A stretch of 64,000 nt of DNA, taken from contig CAJXVU010000010.1 in NCBI GenBank assembly GCA_913062555.1, positions 1 through 64,000 of the forward strand, read 5' to 3'. Origin of the DNA: an uncultured Bacteroidota bacterium (GTDB lineage: Bacteria > Bacteroidota > Bacteroidia > Flavobacteriales > Flavobacteriaceae). A program made the position numbers and the translations under genes. This document shows positions 1 to 9,428 of this stretch, piece by piece; position 1 is the stretch's first letter; each line of letters starts with the position of its first letter. The notes beneath the pieces were generated by a model. That model did no database searches. It was not told the origin of the DNA and saw only the letters and a list, made by a program, of their open reading frames with translations.

Positions 1-74
1 AGAGTGGTCGAATGCACTAGTCTTGAAAACTAGCGAGGGTCACACCTCCGGGGGTTCGAATCCCTCCTTCTCCG
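1..74 (+). tRNA. tRNA-Ser (UGA), 5' end cut by window
   Basis: The anticodon region reads CTTGAAAAC with anticodon TGA. A long variable arm follows, then a T arm (GGGGG, TTCGAAT, CCCTC) at 50-66 and the 3' acceptor strand CTTCTCC at 67-73 with discriminator G74. The long variable arm and anticodon identify a class II tRNA for serine. The first bases, including the 5' acceptor strand, lie outside the window. CCA is not encoded (G74 is followed by CAAAA), as is usual in Bacteroidota. Confidence 0.93.
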
Positions 75-82
75 CAAAAGGA

Positions 83-110
83 AAACCAGAACGAAAGTTC
101 TGGTTTTTTT
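83..110 (+). terminator. Rho-independent terminator of tRNA-Ser
   Basis: A 10-bp stem (AAACCAGAAC at 83-92, GTTCTGGTTT at 97-106) with a GAAA tetraloop is followed by a T run. It sits 9 bp after the tRNA 3' end. Confidence 0.9.
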
Positions 111-115
111 GTTTT

Positions 116-235
116 CAACAGCGTCAAGAGCCTGCTCTTGCGAAGCGTTTGAAAACAAAAAAACCAACACACCACGTGTGTTATGGTTTTCTATGATTGC
201 ATCGGATAACAAAAAAGGATGCACGCAGTGAATCC
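116..235 (+). repeat. Diverged direct repeat, copy A
   Basis: This roughly 120-bp stretch begins CAACAGCGTCAAGAG and ends GCAGTGAATCC. It is repeated with substitutions and small gaps at 306-422. The shared anchors are GCGTCAAGAGC, GTTTTCTATGATTG, GGATGCAC and AGTGAATCC. Short open frames cross it on the minus strand, but they look like chance translation of a non-coding tRNA-flanking repeat. Confidence 0.7.
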
Positions 236-305
236 TTAAACATCTATGCACACTTTCACTGTTCTACTCTGCTGGATTGAGACGTAGTGAATCCCAAACT
301 ACATA

Positions 306-422
306 CAATAGCGTCAAGAGCTTCCTCGTGTAAAGCGATTGGAAACAAAAAAACAAATACACGAAGTGGATTGTGGTTTTCTATGATTGTATTGGACACA
401 AAGGATGCACATAGTGAATCCC
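306..422 (+). repeat. Diverged direct repeat, copy B
   Basis: This is the second copy of the 116-235 repeat. It runs directly into a 16-bp exact copy of the tRNA-Ser 3' end at 416-431. Between the copies, GTAGTGAATCCC at 283-294 is a further trace of the same ending. Confidence 0.7.
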
Positions 423-431
423 TCCTTCTCC
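416..431 (+). repeat. Exact 16-bp copy of the tRNA-Ser 3' end
   Basis: GAATCCCTCCTTCTCC here is identical to bases 58-73 of the tRNA and is again followed by a CA-rich tail. A direct repeat of a tRNA 3' end is what integration into a tRNA gene leaves behind (attL/attR), but no integrase is present and the enclosed 340 bp is only repeat DNA. It may equally be an old tandem duplication. Confidence 0.65.
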
Positions 432-588
432 ACAAAAAAACATAACACATGCTACCAACAGTTATAATTAGAAACTATTCCGTTGGATTTACAAGAATTT
501 CATTTAATTTTAATGCATTGAATATCATAGAGATATAGACAATGGTCTTTAGCCTCATGCTAGACATTCTTAAATTAAACCAATTAAA

Positions 589-2742
589 ATGAAAAAAATA
601 TACTTAACACTTGTCCTATTTCAATGTATTCTATTTTCTGGATTTTCACAAGAGATTACTGGTGATTGGCATGGTCTAGCTGAATTCCCTAGTTCTACCA
701 TACGTATTGATATTCATGTTGTGGCTCTAGAAACTGGCTACTCGGCAACTTTAGATAGCCCTGACCAAGAGATTTTCAATATCCCAACAGATACACTAAT
801 TATTTCTAAGGGTGTTATTGAATTCAAATTAGGGAGTAACACCTACAAAGGGCTAATTTCTAGCAAGCTTCAAACCATTGATGGCGTATGGAAGTCTGGA
901 AGTACCTCGATAAATGTAAGTTTTAGCAGAGATTCGATTCCGCCACCAGAAGGCAGTATTGTGACCTTAAAAAAAGAGTATGCTAAAAAGGAAGAACTGA
1001 TTGAAATGAGAGATGGTATCAATCTATTTACATCAATCTATTCGCCTAGAGACAAATCAAAGAACTACCCGATATTATTAGTGAGAACGCCTTACAATAG
1101 TGAGCCAAATGAAGAACGCTATTCGGGAAGGCTAGGTAATTTAACACATTTATTAAATGAAAAATATATCATCGTTTTTCAAGACGTTCGAGGACGTTAT
1201 ATGAGTGAAGGAAAATTCGAAGATGTCCGTCCTTTTATTCCAAATAAAAAGAAAAATGAAATTGATGAAAACAGTGATACCTATGATACTATTGATTGGT
1301 TAATAAATAACATAGATAACAATAATGGATCGGCAGGTATTTTCGGTATTTCTTATCCAGGGTTTTATTCAACAATGGCTTTGCCAAATGCCCATCCTGC
1401 AATTAAAGCGGTATCACCTCAAGCCCCCGTGACTAATTGGTTTATGGGAGATGATTGGCATCATAATGGTGCATTTTTACTTATGGACGCATTTTCATTT
1501 TACTCTACAATTGGACGTCCAAGACCAGAACCAACTCGAATTGGTCCTTCTTCATTTGAATTCAAAAATAGTGACAACTACGATTTCTATAAAGATCTTG
1601 GCCCTTTAAAGAATGTTCGAAAAAATTTCTTTGGGGATAGCATTCAATTTTGGTCAGACCTTATGGAACATCCTAATTATGACGATTTCTGGAAAGAACG
1701 CAATGTTCTTCCACACCTTAAAAAAGTTAAGCCTGCTGTGCTTGTTGTTGGAGGTTGGTTTGATGCCGAAGATCTTTTTGGACCATTAAATACGTATAAG
1801 GCCATTGAAAATCAAAACCCCAATGCTGAAAACCGTTTGGTTATGGGACCATGGTATCACGGGCAATGGGCTAGTGGAAATGGCGAAAAACTTGGAAATA
1901 TTCACTTCGATAGTAATACATCAACTCATTTCAAAGATTTGGAATTGCAGTTTTTTAATTATTATTTAAAGAATAAAGGAGAAATGAAACTTCCGGAAGC
2001 TTCTATTTTTATCACCGGATCCAATGAATGGAAAGGATTTGAATCTTGGCCACCAAAGAATGTTGAATACAAGGATTTGTACCTTCAGTGTGATGAAAAA
2101 CTTTCATTCACTAATCCTACAGTTGAAGCTTGTTTTGATGAGTATATAGTCGATCCGAATAAACCAGTGCCTTATACTGAAGATGTTCATCTTGACAGAA
2201 CAAGAGAATACTTAACCGATGATCAACGATTTGCTAGTCGTAGACCGGATGTTATGGTATACCAAACTGAAATTTTAGAGGAAGACATTACTGTTGTGGG
2301 ACCTTTAAAAGTAAGTTTTTTTGTGAGCACATCGGGAACAGATGCGGATTATGTGGTTAAGATGATTGACGTTTTCCCTGACGAATTAAAAGATTATCCG
2401 ACGAATGATATGAATGTTCCAATGGGAGGCTATCAAATGTTGGTAAGAGGCGAAGTAATGCGAGGAAAATTTAGAAATAGTTTTGAAAATCCCGAGCCAT
2501 TTACACCTAATGAATTAACTGAAGTATCATTTGAAATTCCTGATACGGCACATAAATTCAAAAAAGGACACAGAATTATGATCCAAGTTCAAAATTCTTG
2601 GTTTCCTTTAGTTGATATTAATCCGCAATCGTTTGTAAATATTTATGAAGCCGATGAAAAAGATTTTATCAAAGCTACACATCGAATTTATCATGATACC
2701 AACCGACCTTCTAAAATATCAATTAGTGTTTTAAAAAATTAA
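589..2742 (+). CDS. Secreted S15-family (CocE/NonD-type) hydrolase
   Basis: This 717-residue protein has a signal peptide (residues 1-21, ending GFSQ) and an N-terminal beta-rich domain to about residue 125. An alpha/beta-hydrolase S15 domain follows, then a C-terminal jelly-roll like that of X-Pro dipeptidyl peptidases (about 515-717). The nucleophile is Ser255 in GISYPG. Plausible triad partners are Asp392 (GGWFDAEDLFGP) and His424 (GPWYHGQW). Family members include cocaine esterase, alpha-amino-acid ester hydrolases and X-Pro peptidases; the true substrate (acyl ester, beta-lactam-like ester or peptide) cannot be fixed from sequence. It is probably periplasmic or exported. The next gene starts 47 bp downstream and may be cotranscribed. 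Confidence 0.88.
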   Translation: MKKIYLTLVLFQCILFSGFSQEITGDWHGLAEFPSSTIRIDIHVVALETGYSATLDSPDQEIFNIPTDTLIISKGVIEFKLGSNTYKGLISSKLQTIDGVWKSGSTSINVSFSRDSIPPPEGSIVTLKKEYAKKEELIEMRDGINLFTSIYSPRDKSKNYPILLVRTPYNSEPNEERYSGRLGNLTHLLNEKYIIVFQDVRGRYMSEGKFEDVRPFIPNKKKNEIDENSDTYDTIDWLINNIDNNNGSAGIFGISYPGFYSTMALPNAHPAIKAVSPQAPVTNWFMGDDWHHNGAFLLMDAFSFYSTIGRPRPEPTRIGPSSFEFKNSDNYDFYKDLGPLKNVRKNFFGDSIQFWSDLMEHPNYDDFWKERNVLPHLKKVKPAVLVVGGWFDAEDLFGPLNTYKAIENQNPNAENRLVMGPWYHGQWASGNGEKLGNIHFDSNTSTHFKDLELQFFNYYLKNKGEMKLPEASIFITGSNEWKGFESWPPKNVEYKDLYLQCDEKLSFTNPTVEACFDEYIVDPNKPVPYTEDVHLDRTREYLTDDQRFASRRPDVMVYQTEILEEDITVVGPLKVSFFVSTSGTDADYVVKMIDVFPDELKDYPTNDMNVPMGGYQMLVRGEVMRGKFRNSFENPEPFTPNELTEVSFEIPDTAHKFKKGHRIMIQVQNSWFPLVDINPQSFVNIYEADEKDFIKATHRIYHDTNRPSKISISVLKN

Positions 2743-2789
2743 TAAGAACGCATAGAAATTAACACTAAAATAAAGGCCTGAGCTAATCA

Positions 2790-3536
2790 ATGATAAAATT
2801 CTTTAGAAAAATACGCTACGATCTTATGGGAAAAAATAAAACGGGTAAGTATTTTAAATATGCCATTGGAGAGATTCTTCTTGTTGTTATCGGAATATTA
2901 GTTGCAATTCAATTGAACGAATGGCGAAATGAAAGTAATAACCGAAATCAGAAACAAGATATATTGAATGCGTTGAAACTAGAATTCGTATCTAATCTCC
3001 AACAATTAGATACCGTATTTTATTTCTTGAATAAAGTACCAAAAGCATATTTCCTGGCTAACAAAATGATGAAAACGCCACAAAATGGATATTCTGACAA
3101 AGACTATGGCGACCTGATTGTAAATTTAAGTTGGACATACACTTTCAATCCAAGTAATGGTGCACTCCGATCTGCTATATCGTCTAGCGAAATTCATTTA
3201 ATTGAAAATAAACGCTTGATAGAGATTTTGTTTAGTTGGGAAGATGTGATAAAAGATTCTGAAGAGGAAGGGCTAACGCTCCGAAAATTTCAATACGAGT
3301 CTCAGTCTTACAAAGGGAAATTCATTAGTTCAATACACGAGTGGGAACCTATGCTGTCAGAAATGGCACCTCCTATTAAAATCTCCGACTATAAACGACT
3401 TCTACAAGATGAAGCTTTTGAGAATTATAGCATCCTCTCTTATGCATATGCCGAAGAATACATGACCGAATTAAAGAACATAAAAAAGCAAAATTCGGAA
3501 ATCCTTTTATTGATTGAACAGGAGTTAATTAAATAA
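2790..3536 (+). CDS. DUF6090 family single-pass membrane protein
   Basis: This 248-residue protein opens with the characteristic MIKFFRKIRYDLM basic segment. A strongly hydrophobic helix at about residues 26-42 (AIGEILLVVIGILVAIQLNE) follows, then a charged, helical, presumably periplasmic domain. This N-terminus is the hallmark of the DUF6090 family, which is abundant and often present in many copies in Flavobacteriaceae. No enzymatic motif is visible and the function is unknown. It lies 47 bp after the S15 hydrolase, and neither the gap nor the start shows an intervening terminator. Confidence 0.8.
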   Translation: MIKFFRKIRYDLMGKNKTGKYFKYAIGEILLVVIGILVAIQLNEWRNESNNRNQKQDILNALKLEFVSNLQQLDTVFYFLNKVPKAYFLANKMMKTPQNGYSDKDYGDLIVNLSWTYTFNPSNGALRSAISSSEIHLIENKRLIEILFSWEDVIKDSEEEGLTLRKFQYESQSYKGKFISSIHEWEPMLSEMAPPIKISDYKRLLQDEAFENYSILSYAYAEEYMTELKNIKKQNSEILLLIEQELIK

Positions 3537-3626
3537 CGAAAGTACAACAGTAGGTATACTGCGTTATATATAATCTAGAAACTCAACTGTAAGACTAAAA
3601 TTTGAAGAAGTTATTAGAACACAACA

Positions 3627-5018
<1,392 letters not shown>

Positions 5019-5145
5019 CGATTTCCAACAACAAGAATAACACCCCTAGTAGTACGGCTATTTGCATATGTCTCTAGGAATGAAAGAAAAGTAGATACAC
5101 AGAAACAGATTTTGATAGCTTAATAAAATACCATGGTAACAACGT

Positions 5146-5158
5146 GTATAAAAATTGC
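5146..5158 (+). repeat. Short repeated motif GTATAAAAATTGC
   Basis: GTATAAAAATTGC, preceded by TAACAACGT, recurs as GTATAAAAAATTGC at 16779-16792. It stands between two unrelated genes and could be a relic of a cassette boundary. The frame open through it (5144 onward) is not taken as the gene start. Confidence 0.35.
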
Positions 5159-5206
5159 TATTTTTGGCCTATACCAATCCTTAGCTCGATTAAAAAAACC
5201 AGAAAA

Positions 5207-5710
5207 ATGAAAGCAGTTGTATTATTACTCCTTCTGATCCCTATGACCATTTTTAGCCAAAACTCAGAACTTTCAATGTTCGACAATCTTGTAGATAAAA
5301 AATGGAAAGCAGAAGGGACTTGGGAAAATGGAACTATTTTTAAACAAGAAATTGAAATTAACTATTCTCTTGACCGAATGATAGTCTTAACCAATTCTAA
5401 AGGATTTATTGACAAAGAACAAATAAAATTTGGTTTAAGAAATCACGGAATTAGAATGTTTGACAAAAAATCAGACTCCGTAAAATTTTGGGAATTTGAC
5501 ATCTTTGGTGAACTAACTGAGGGAGTTGTATTATCTATAGAAAAGAATATAATATATCAATATGCTTATGGGAATTCATTTTTAACTGAAATGTGGGAAT
5601 ATGTAAATGACTCCACTTATAATTTTAAAATAGGGAGTTACGAAAATGGCGTTTGGAAAAAATTGTACTTAACAACCCAATTTATTGAAATAACCGCTGA
5701 TGGAAATTAG
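5207..5710 (+). CDS. Small secreted protein, unknown function
   Basis: The frame is open from 5144, but the start is placed at the ATG of 5207 because it gives a clean signal peptide (MKAVVLLLLLIPMTIFSQ) and is preceded by AAAAACCAGAAAA. The result is a 167-residue protein, about 150 after cleavage. The mature part has alternating strands (TWENGTIFKQEIEINYSLD, VKFWEFDIFGEL, MWEYVNDSTYNFKIG), which suggests a single lipocalin- or calycin-like beta barrel. I do not recognise the family. It stands alone between the YjiH-like gene and lpxD. Confidence 0.65.
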   Translation: MKAVVLLLLLIPMTIFSQNSELSMFDNLVDKKWKAEGTWENGTIFKQEIEINYSLDRMIVLTNSKGFIDKEQIKFGLRNHGIRMFDKKSDSVKFWEFDIFGELTEGVVLSIEKNIIYQYAYGNSFLTEMWEYVNDSTYNFKIGSYENGVWKKLYLTTQFIEITADGN

Positions 5711-5869
5711 AAAATACAAAATTTAAAAATGCGGGGCTGTGTTAATCCTAAAATATAGTGTAATTTTAAACGCTAAGTTTCATACATATACCGGTACAAA
5801 TAATAGGGAGGCGCTTACAACCCCAAAAATCAAAATTTATAACTAACTATTAAATCAATAAAAACACAA

Positions 5870-6865
5870 ATGACATCTTACTCTATAAGTGAAATTAATG
5901 ACATTTTAAAAGGCGAATTAGTAGGTGATACCAGCCAAAAAATTGAAGGTCCTGAGGAATTAAAAAAGGCAAATAGTAATCAAATCACATTTATTGGAAG
6001 CAATAAATATTTGAAATTTTGGGCAGATTCAAAAGCCTGTGCTGCTCTAGTAAATAATAATTTAGATATTGAACCTGGTGACAATCGTGCGTTTATTAAA
6101 GTAAAAAATGTGGACTTGGCGATGGCGAAATTGTTGGAGCTTTTCAATCCACCACCACCTGTGTTTGATACGGATATACATCCAACTGCTGTGATCCATG
6201 AAACAGCAAAAATTGGTAATGGTTGTAAGATTGGACCAAATTGTTTTGTAGGTAAAGATGTTGAATTAGGAAGCGGTGTAATTCTATACCCAAATGTTTG
6301 TGTGTTTGATGAAACCATTATCGGGGACAACACCGTTGTTTGGTCTGGGACTATTATTCGTGAACGCTGCATTATTGGTAGCCATTGTATTTTTCATACC
6401 AATGTAAGTATTGGAGCTGATGGATTTGGATATAGACCAAGTGATGATGGCAGACAATTGGTTAAGATCCCACAAATAGGGAATGTCATCATTGGGCATT
6501 ATGTTGAAATTGGAGCCAATTCATGTGTTGATAGAGCAAAATTCAGCTCCACTATTGTTGGTGATGGTTGCAAAATTGATAACCTAGTTCAAATAGCACA
6601 TAACAGTATTATGGGACGCTCATGTATTATGGCGGGACATAGCGGACTTGCGGGTTCTGTGACTTTAGGTGATGGTGTTATTATTGGTGGAAGTGCCTCT
6701 ATTAAAGACCACACAACAATACATTCTGGTGCTACCGTTGGTGCTGGTTCTGGAGTTATGAATGATGTAGAAGCTGGAAAAACTGTTTTGGGATACCCTG
6801 CTCAAGATGCCAGAGATATGTTAAAACAATGGGTCATGGTAAAAAGGTTTATAAAAAGTCAATAG
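5870..6865 (+). CDS. lpxD: UDP-3-O-(3-hydroxyacyl)glucosamine N-acyltransferase (LpxD-type)
   Basis: LpxD transfers a 3-hydroxyacyl chain from acyl-ACP to the 2-amino group of UDP-3-O-acylglucosamine in lipid A synthesis at the cytoplasmic membrane. This 331-residue protein has the usual length. The N-terminal uridine-binding domain spans about residues 1-100. A left-handed beta-helix of hexapeptide repeats follows (from HPTAVIHETAKIG on), then a C-terminal helix (MLKQWVMVKRFIK). His244 in QIAHNSIMG matches the catalytic-base position. In Flavobacteriia lpxD usually sits beside lpxC/fabZ. This copy is isolated in accessory DNA, so it may be a second, paralogous acyltransferase rather than the housekeeping one. 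Confidence 0.87.
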   Translation: MTSYSISEINDILKGELVGDTSQKIEGPEELKKANSNQITFIGSNKYLKFWADSKACAALVNNNLDIEPGDNRAFIKVKNVDLAMAKLLELFNPPPPVFDTDIHPTAVIHETAKIGNGCKIGPNCFVGKDVELGSGVILYPNVCVFDETIIGDNTVVWSGTIIRERCIIGSHCIFHTNVSIGADGFGYRPSDDGRQLVKIPQIGNVIIGHYVEIGANSCVDRAKFSSTIVGDGCKIDNLVQIAHNSIMGRSCIMAGHSGLAGSVTLGDGVIIGGSASIKDHTTIHSGATVGAGSGVMNDVEAGKTVLGYPAQDARDMLKQWVMVKRFIKSQ

Positions 6866-6888
6866 AGATCAAGAAATAAGCGTGGACT

Positions 6889-6920
6889 CACTATTCAATT
6901 CCCACATTCTCGACAAAAGG
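6889..6920 (+). repeat. Decayed tRNA-Ser 3'-end-like sequence
   Basis: The stretch ending ATTCTCGACAAAAGG aligns with small gaps to the tRNA-Ser 3' end and its first flanking bases (GTTCGAAT, then TTCTCCGCAAAAGG at 68-81). Like the tRNA it is followed at once by a terminator hairpin. No cloverleaf can be drawn upstream, so this is a fragment and not a tRNA gene. It may mark the far end of an ancient tRNA-anchored island covering 0.1-6.9 kb. Confidence 0.45.
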
Positions 6921-6950
6921 AAACCCATAACTCACGTTATGGGTTTTTTG
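6921..6950 (+). terminator. Rho-independent terminator after lpxD / tRNA relic
   Basis: The stem AAACCCATAAC (6921-6931) pairs with GTTATGGGTTT (6936-6946) around a TCAC loop and is followed by a T run. Its layout copies the tRNA-Ser terminator at 83-110. Confidence 0.85.
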
Positions 6951-7010
6951 TTTTCTAAAAACAAATAATAATTGTTTTCATTCCTAGTATTAGATTACTC
7001 TTTGGGAGGG

Positions 7011-7958
7011 CTAATTCTCTAACATCTGAGCACTAAAGTAAGCTGTTTCTTGAGTGATCATGCCTTCGTCATTAAAGTCGTGAATAAAGAATAATGGCAC
7101 CACCAATTTTTTATCATCAGCTTTTCTAATTAATCTAACATTCCACCATGACTGTACAACCTTAGAATTTCTTATCTCATAATGCAAATAATCAGGATAT
7201 CCTCTAATATCAATACTTGTGATTGTAAAATTTTCTTTAAACTTTACGTCCTGTGCTTTTGATTCTTCCAGCGTTAAAGACTGTCCTGCTGGCATATGAA
7301 TATTTCTAAATCTAACATTATCTGCATAAAAACTATATGCTACTTCCATATCATTATTTGCATAAGCATGAACCATTCTTCTCACCTTATTAATATACTC
7401 ATGATGATTATAAAGGGTTCCATTTTCTCTCTCAACAAAACTCTGCCCGTTTTCAATCCAAGGCCGATCATTATCATAAGTAAACATCAGTCTAATTTTA
7501 TTCTCCTTATTTAATTTGAACATTCTATGTATGGGCATATCCAATTTAACACCAGTTACCTTATGTACCCCTTTAAAATGATCCCATGTTTGTACCCAAA
7601 GACCCTCATCACCATCATCATCATCTTTATATTGCAGTGCATCCGGATAAGCTCCAGGAGATCTCTCTAAACTTACATAAGCAATGTTTTTCTTAAACCA
7701 AGCGGCGGCTCCTAAAAACCAAGATCTATCTCTACCCTTTGCATCTGGATTAGTACTGTTACCGCTAAAAGACCTGAAATCGGCTGCAAGATAAGACCCT
7801 GCCTTGGTTGAATCTCCTTCAACAAATAGCGCTTGCATCATGTTTTCAACAGCATTAATTGCTGGATGTTCTTTGTAAATTGTTCCGTTTTTTTCCTTTT
7901 GAGAATACGTGATGATTGTAAACATCATCATCAAAAAAATAATTACATTTTTTTTCAT
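7011..7958 (-). CDS. Secreted tandem SnoaL/NTF2-like protein
   Basis: The start is set at 7958 (MKKNVIIFLMMMFTIITYSQ, a signal peptide) and not at the longer frame start at 8024. The reasons are that CAATTAAAATG precedes it, as for other genes here, and that the extra residues would bury the signal. The protein has 315 residues. Two cone-shaped SnoaL-like modules are suggested: about 35-160 (AVENMMQALFVEGDSTKAGSY, WVQTWDHFKG) and 185-310 (VRRMVHAYANNDMEVAYSFYA, VVQSWWNVRL). Such folds host small ligands or isomerase activity, but no catalytic residues can be assigned. It is a single gene, and a hairpin lies between it and the upstream minus-strand gene. Confidence 0.72.
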   Translation of the reverse strand: MKKNVIIFLMMMFTIITYSQKEKNGTIYKEHPAINAVENMMQALFVEGDSTKAGSYLAADFRSFSGNSTNPDAKGRDRSWFLGAAAWFKKNIAYVSLERSPGAYPDALQYKDDDDGDEGLWVQTWDHFKGVHKVTGVKLDMPIHRMFKLNKENKIRLMFTYDNDRPWIENGQSFVERENGTLYNHHEYINKVRRMVHAYANNDMEVAYSFYADNVRFRNIHMPAGQSLTLEESKAQDVKFKENFTITSIDIRGYPDYLHYEIRNSKVVQSWWNVRLIRKADDKKLVVPLFFIHDFNDEGMITQETAYFSAQMLEN

Positions 7959-8340
7959 TTTAATTGATTTTGGTTGATTAAATATTTGGACAACATGTCC
8001 TATCTGATTCTCAGATGTATTCAATTTTCGATAAAATGAAATGTGGCAAGAGATTGATTCGAGGAAGTAAATCGTGTAGGAATATCTCTTTATAATTTGT
8101 CTAAATATACAAAAAATAATTCAACTTACTCGAAAACCGGCTTTAAAACCAGCCTTAATTGCCTGAAAATCAGACTTATTTATGATCGTCTCTTTTGAGA
8201 AACTATAAAACTTCAATGCCGTGTTTTTTTTTGAAAAAGTAGGCTAAAACATTTAAGCGAGGAATTGGTCAACAAATATTTCTATTCATAAGCCTAAAGA
8301 TTATGAATAGAAATAGATTGCCAATGAATAGTCTAATAAT
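7959..8340. other. Intergenic region, 382 bp
   Basis: The only strong structure is the hairpin at 8279-8313. A 35-codon frame without a start codon is open on the minus strand at 8121-8226 and could be chance. The promoter for the SnoaL-like gene should lie in the 7959-8120 part, but no clean TAnnTTTG box was found. Confidence 0.6.
8279..8313 (-). terminator. 3' hairpin of the minus-strand hydrolase gene
   Basis: A perfect 13-bp inverted repeat (TTTCTATTCATAA at 8279-8291, TTATGAATAGAAA at 8301-8313) has a 9-nt loop and lies 28 bp past the stop codon at 8341. The T tail on the minus strand is weak (ATATTTG), so it may stabilise the 3' end more than terminate. Confidence 0.6.
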
Positions 8341-9015
8341 TTATTGCCTTAAGCGCGCTGCTCTATCCAAAAAGCCTTTTCCTATGAGTGGTCTCATAAC
8401 ATGCACTCCGTTCTTGATAATTTCTATGGTGCTTTCTAGACCTAGACCTTGTAAAAGTTGATGGCTTTTTTTTGCAGAACGCATCCAATAAGAATCTCTA
8501 TCTCCTACAACAAACTGCACCTTCACTCCTTTTAATTGCTTTAGTTTTTCTTTATTGCCATTATTTGGGTTTCCAGCCACGCCTGTTATACCTTCAAAAT
8601 AACTTGGTATTTTCATAACCAAATCAAAAATACTCGCACTGTTAGCACTAAAACAAACGGTATGAAATTTACTGCCTTCTACATTATAGTTTGCTTTTAA
8701 ATGTTCCAATAGTGCAATAATCTCTCCTGTTCTATTTGTCGCACTATAAATTCTGTAGCCAATAAGTATCCAGCCTTGAGTATCTTTGACGCCCTGCCAA
8801 TAAAAACTTTCATCTTTGATTGATTTAGCGTCCGAAGGTCCAATGATGACTGGATATTCTTTAGTCGCATCATAATTTAAAGGCAATTGAATAGTATAGT
8901 TAAAAGCCTTACCCTTGTATTCGAAACTATCAAGCTTCTGTTGTCCCAAAAATGGCAATGTGTAAAGAAAAACTACTGCTACTAACAATAGCACCGAGTT
9001 ATTTGAAAATTTCAT
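8341..9015 (-). CDS. Secreted alpha/beta-hydrolase-like protein with atypical nucleophile elbow
   Basis: This 224-residue protein has a signal peptide (about 1-25). The mature part reads like a feruloyl-esterase or PHB-depolymerase type alpha/beta hydrolase: a first strand IQLPLNYDATKEYPVII, then HTVCFSANSASIFD around a nucleophile elbow, VVGDRDSYW around an acid, and NGVHVM around a His near the C-terminus. The elbow is CFSAN instead of GxSxG, with Ser123 as candidate nucleophile. The fold seems likely, but activity is uncertain. It is a single gene with its own promoter (9054-9080). Confidence 0.65.
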   Translation of the reverse strand: MKFSNNSVLLLVAVVFLYTLPFLGQQKLDSFEYKGKAFNYTIQLPLNYDATKEYPVIIGPSDAKSIKDESFYWQGVKDTQGWILIGYRIYSATNRTGEIIALLEHLKANYNVEGSKFHTVCFSANSASIFDLVMKIPSYFEGITGVAGNPNNGNKEKLKQLKGVKVQFVVGDRDSYWMRSAKKSHQLLQGLGLESTIEIIKNGVHVMRPLIGKGFLDRAARLRQ

Positions 9016-9053
9016 AATAATTAATGTTTTAGTTTTTATAACTTTAGATTAGA

Positions 9054-9080
9054 CAAAAGTATAACCCCTTTAAAAAACCA
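9054..9080 (-). promoter_or_regulatory. Bacteroidota-type promoter of the 8341-9015 gene
   Basis: Read on the minus strand, TACTTTTG (9061-9054) fits the TAnnTTTG -7 box. A TTG (9080-9078) lies 16 bp further upstream as a -33 candidate. The predicted start of transcription leaves a leader of roughly 30 nt before the ATG at 9015. Confidence 0.5.
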
Positions 9081-9250
9081 AAAACATATTTGTGATTGAT
9101 CGTTTGATATGTGATATCTGGTTAACCAAAAATTTGAAAATCACAGAGAATTACGAATGAACGTTTAGAAACAGACATTTAGTGCATAAAACAGGCAAAT
9201 TTTAATTCAGAAGAATGTTGACACCAAGCTGAAAACAACTCAACTTAAAA

Positions 9251-9334
9251 ATGAAGAAAACTTTATATGATTTAACCAAAGACGAATGGAATACTCTTTG
9301 CCATATTGAATGAGTTGAACATAATCCTGAATAA
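9251..9334 (+). pseudogene. Relic of a GrpB-family gene (N-terminal fragment)
   Basis: From the ATG at 9251 the frame reads MKKTLYDLTKDEWNTLCHIE, then TGA (9311-9313), then VEHNPE and TAA. GrpB/UPF0157 nucleotidyltransferase-like proteins often start with a segment of the form LTKEEWNxLFPIELVEHNPEW, so the TGA sits where a Leu codon is expected and the TAA where Trp is expected. No further homologous frame follows before the next gene at 9429. The family assignment rests on this short motif from memory. The rest of 9016-9428 holds only the promoter at 9054. Confidence 0.5.
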
Positions 9335-9428
9335 AAAAACACTTAAAATCATATCTTAACTTTTAAAGATATTATGTACTTTAGTTCATTATATTATTCG
9401 AGTTGACAACTTTAAAAAAAAATAAACA

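Noticed and set aside
30-450. Two minus-strand open frames of 73 and 64 codons over the tRNA and its repeats
   Set aside because: They translate the tRNA-Ser and the repeat DNA (RRRDSNPRR-type peptides are the usual false translation of tRNA 3' ends), and similarity between them follows from the DNA repeat.
5144-5206. Longer N-terminus for the 5207-5710 protein
   Set aside because: The extension lies over a repeated non-coding motif and would hide a textbook signal peptide.
8121-8226. 35-codon minus-strand frame ending FKAGFRVS
   Set aside because: It has no start codon, no ribosome-binding context and no recognised family; kept only as a note in the intergenic entry.
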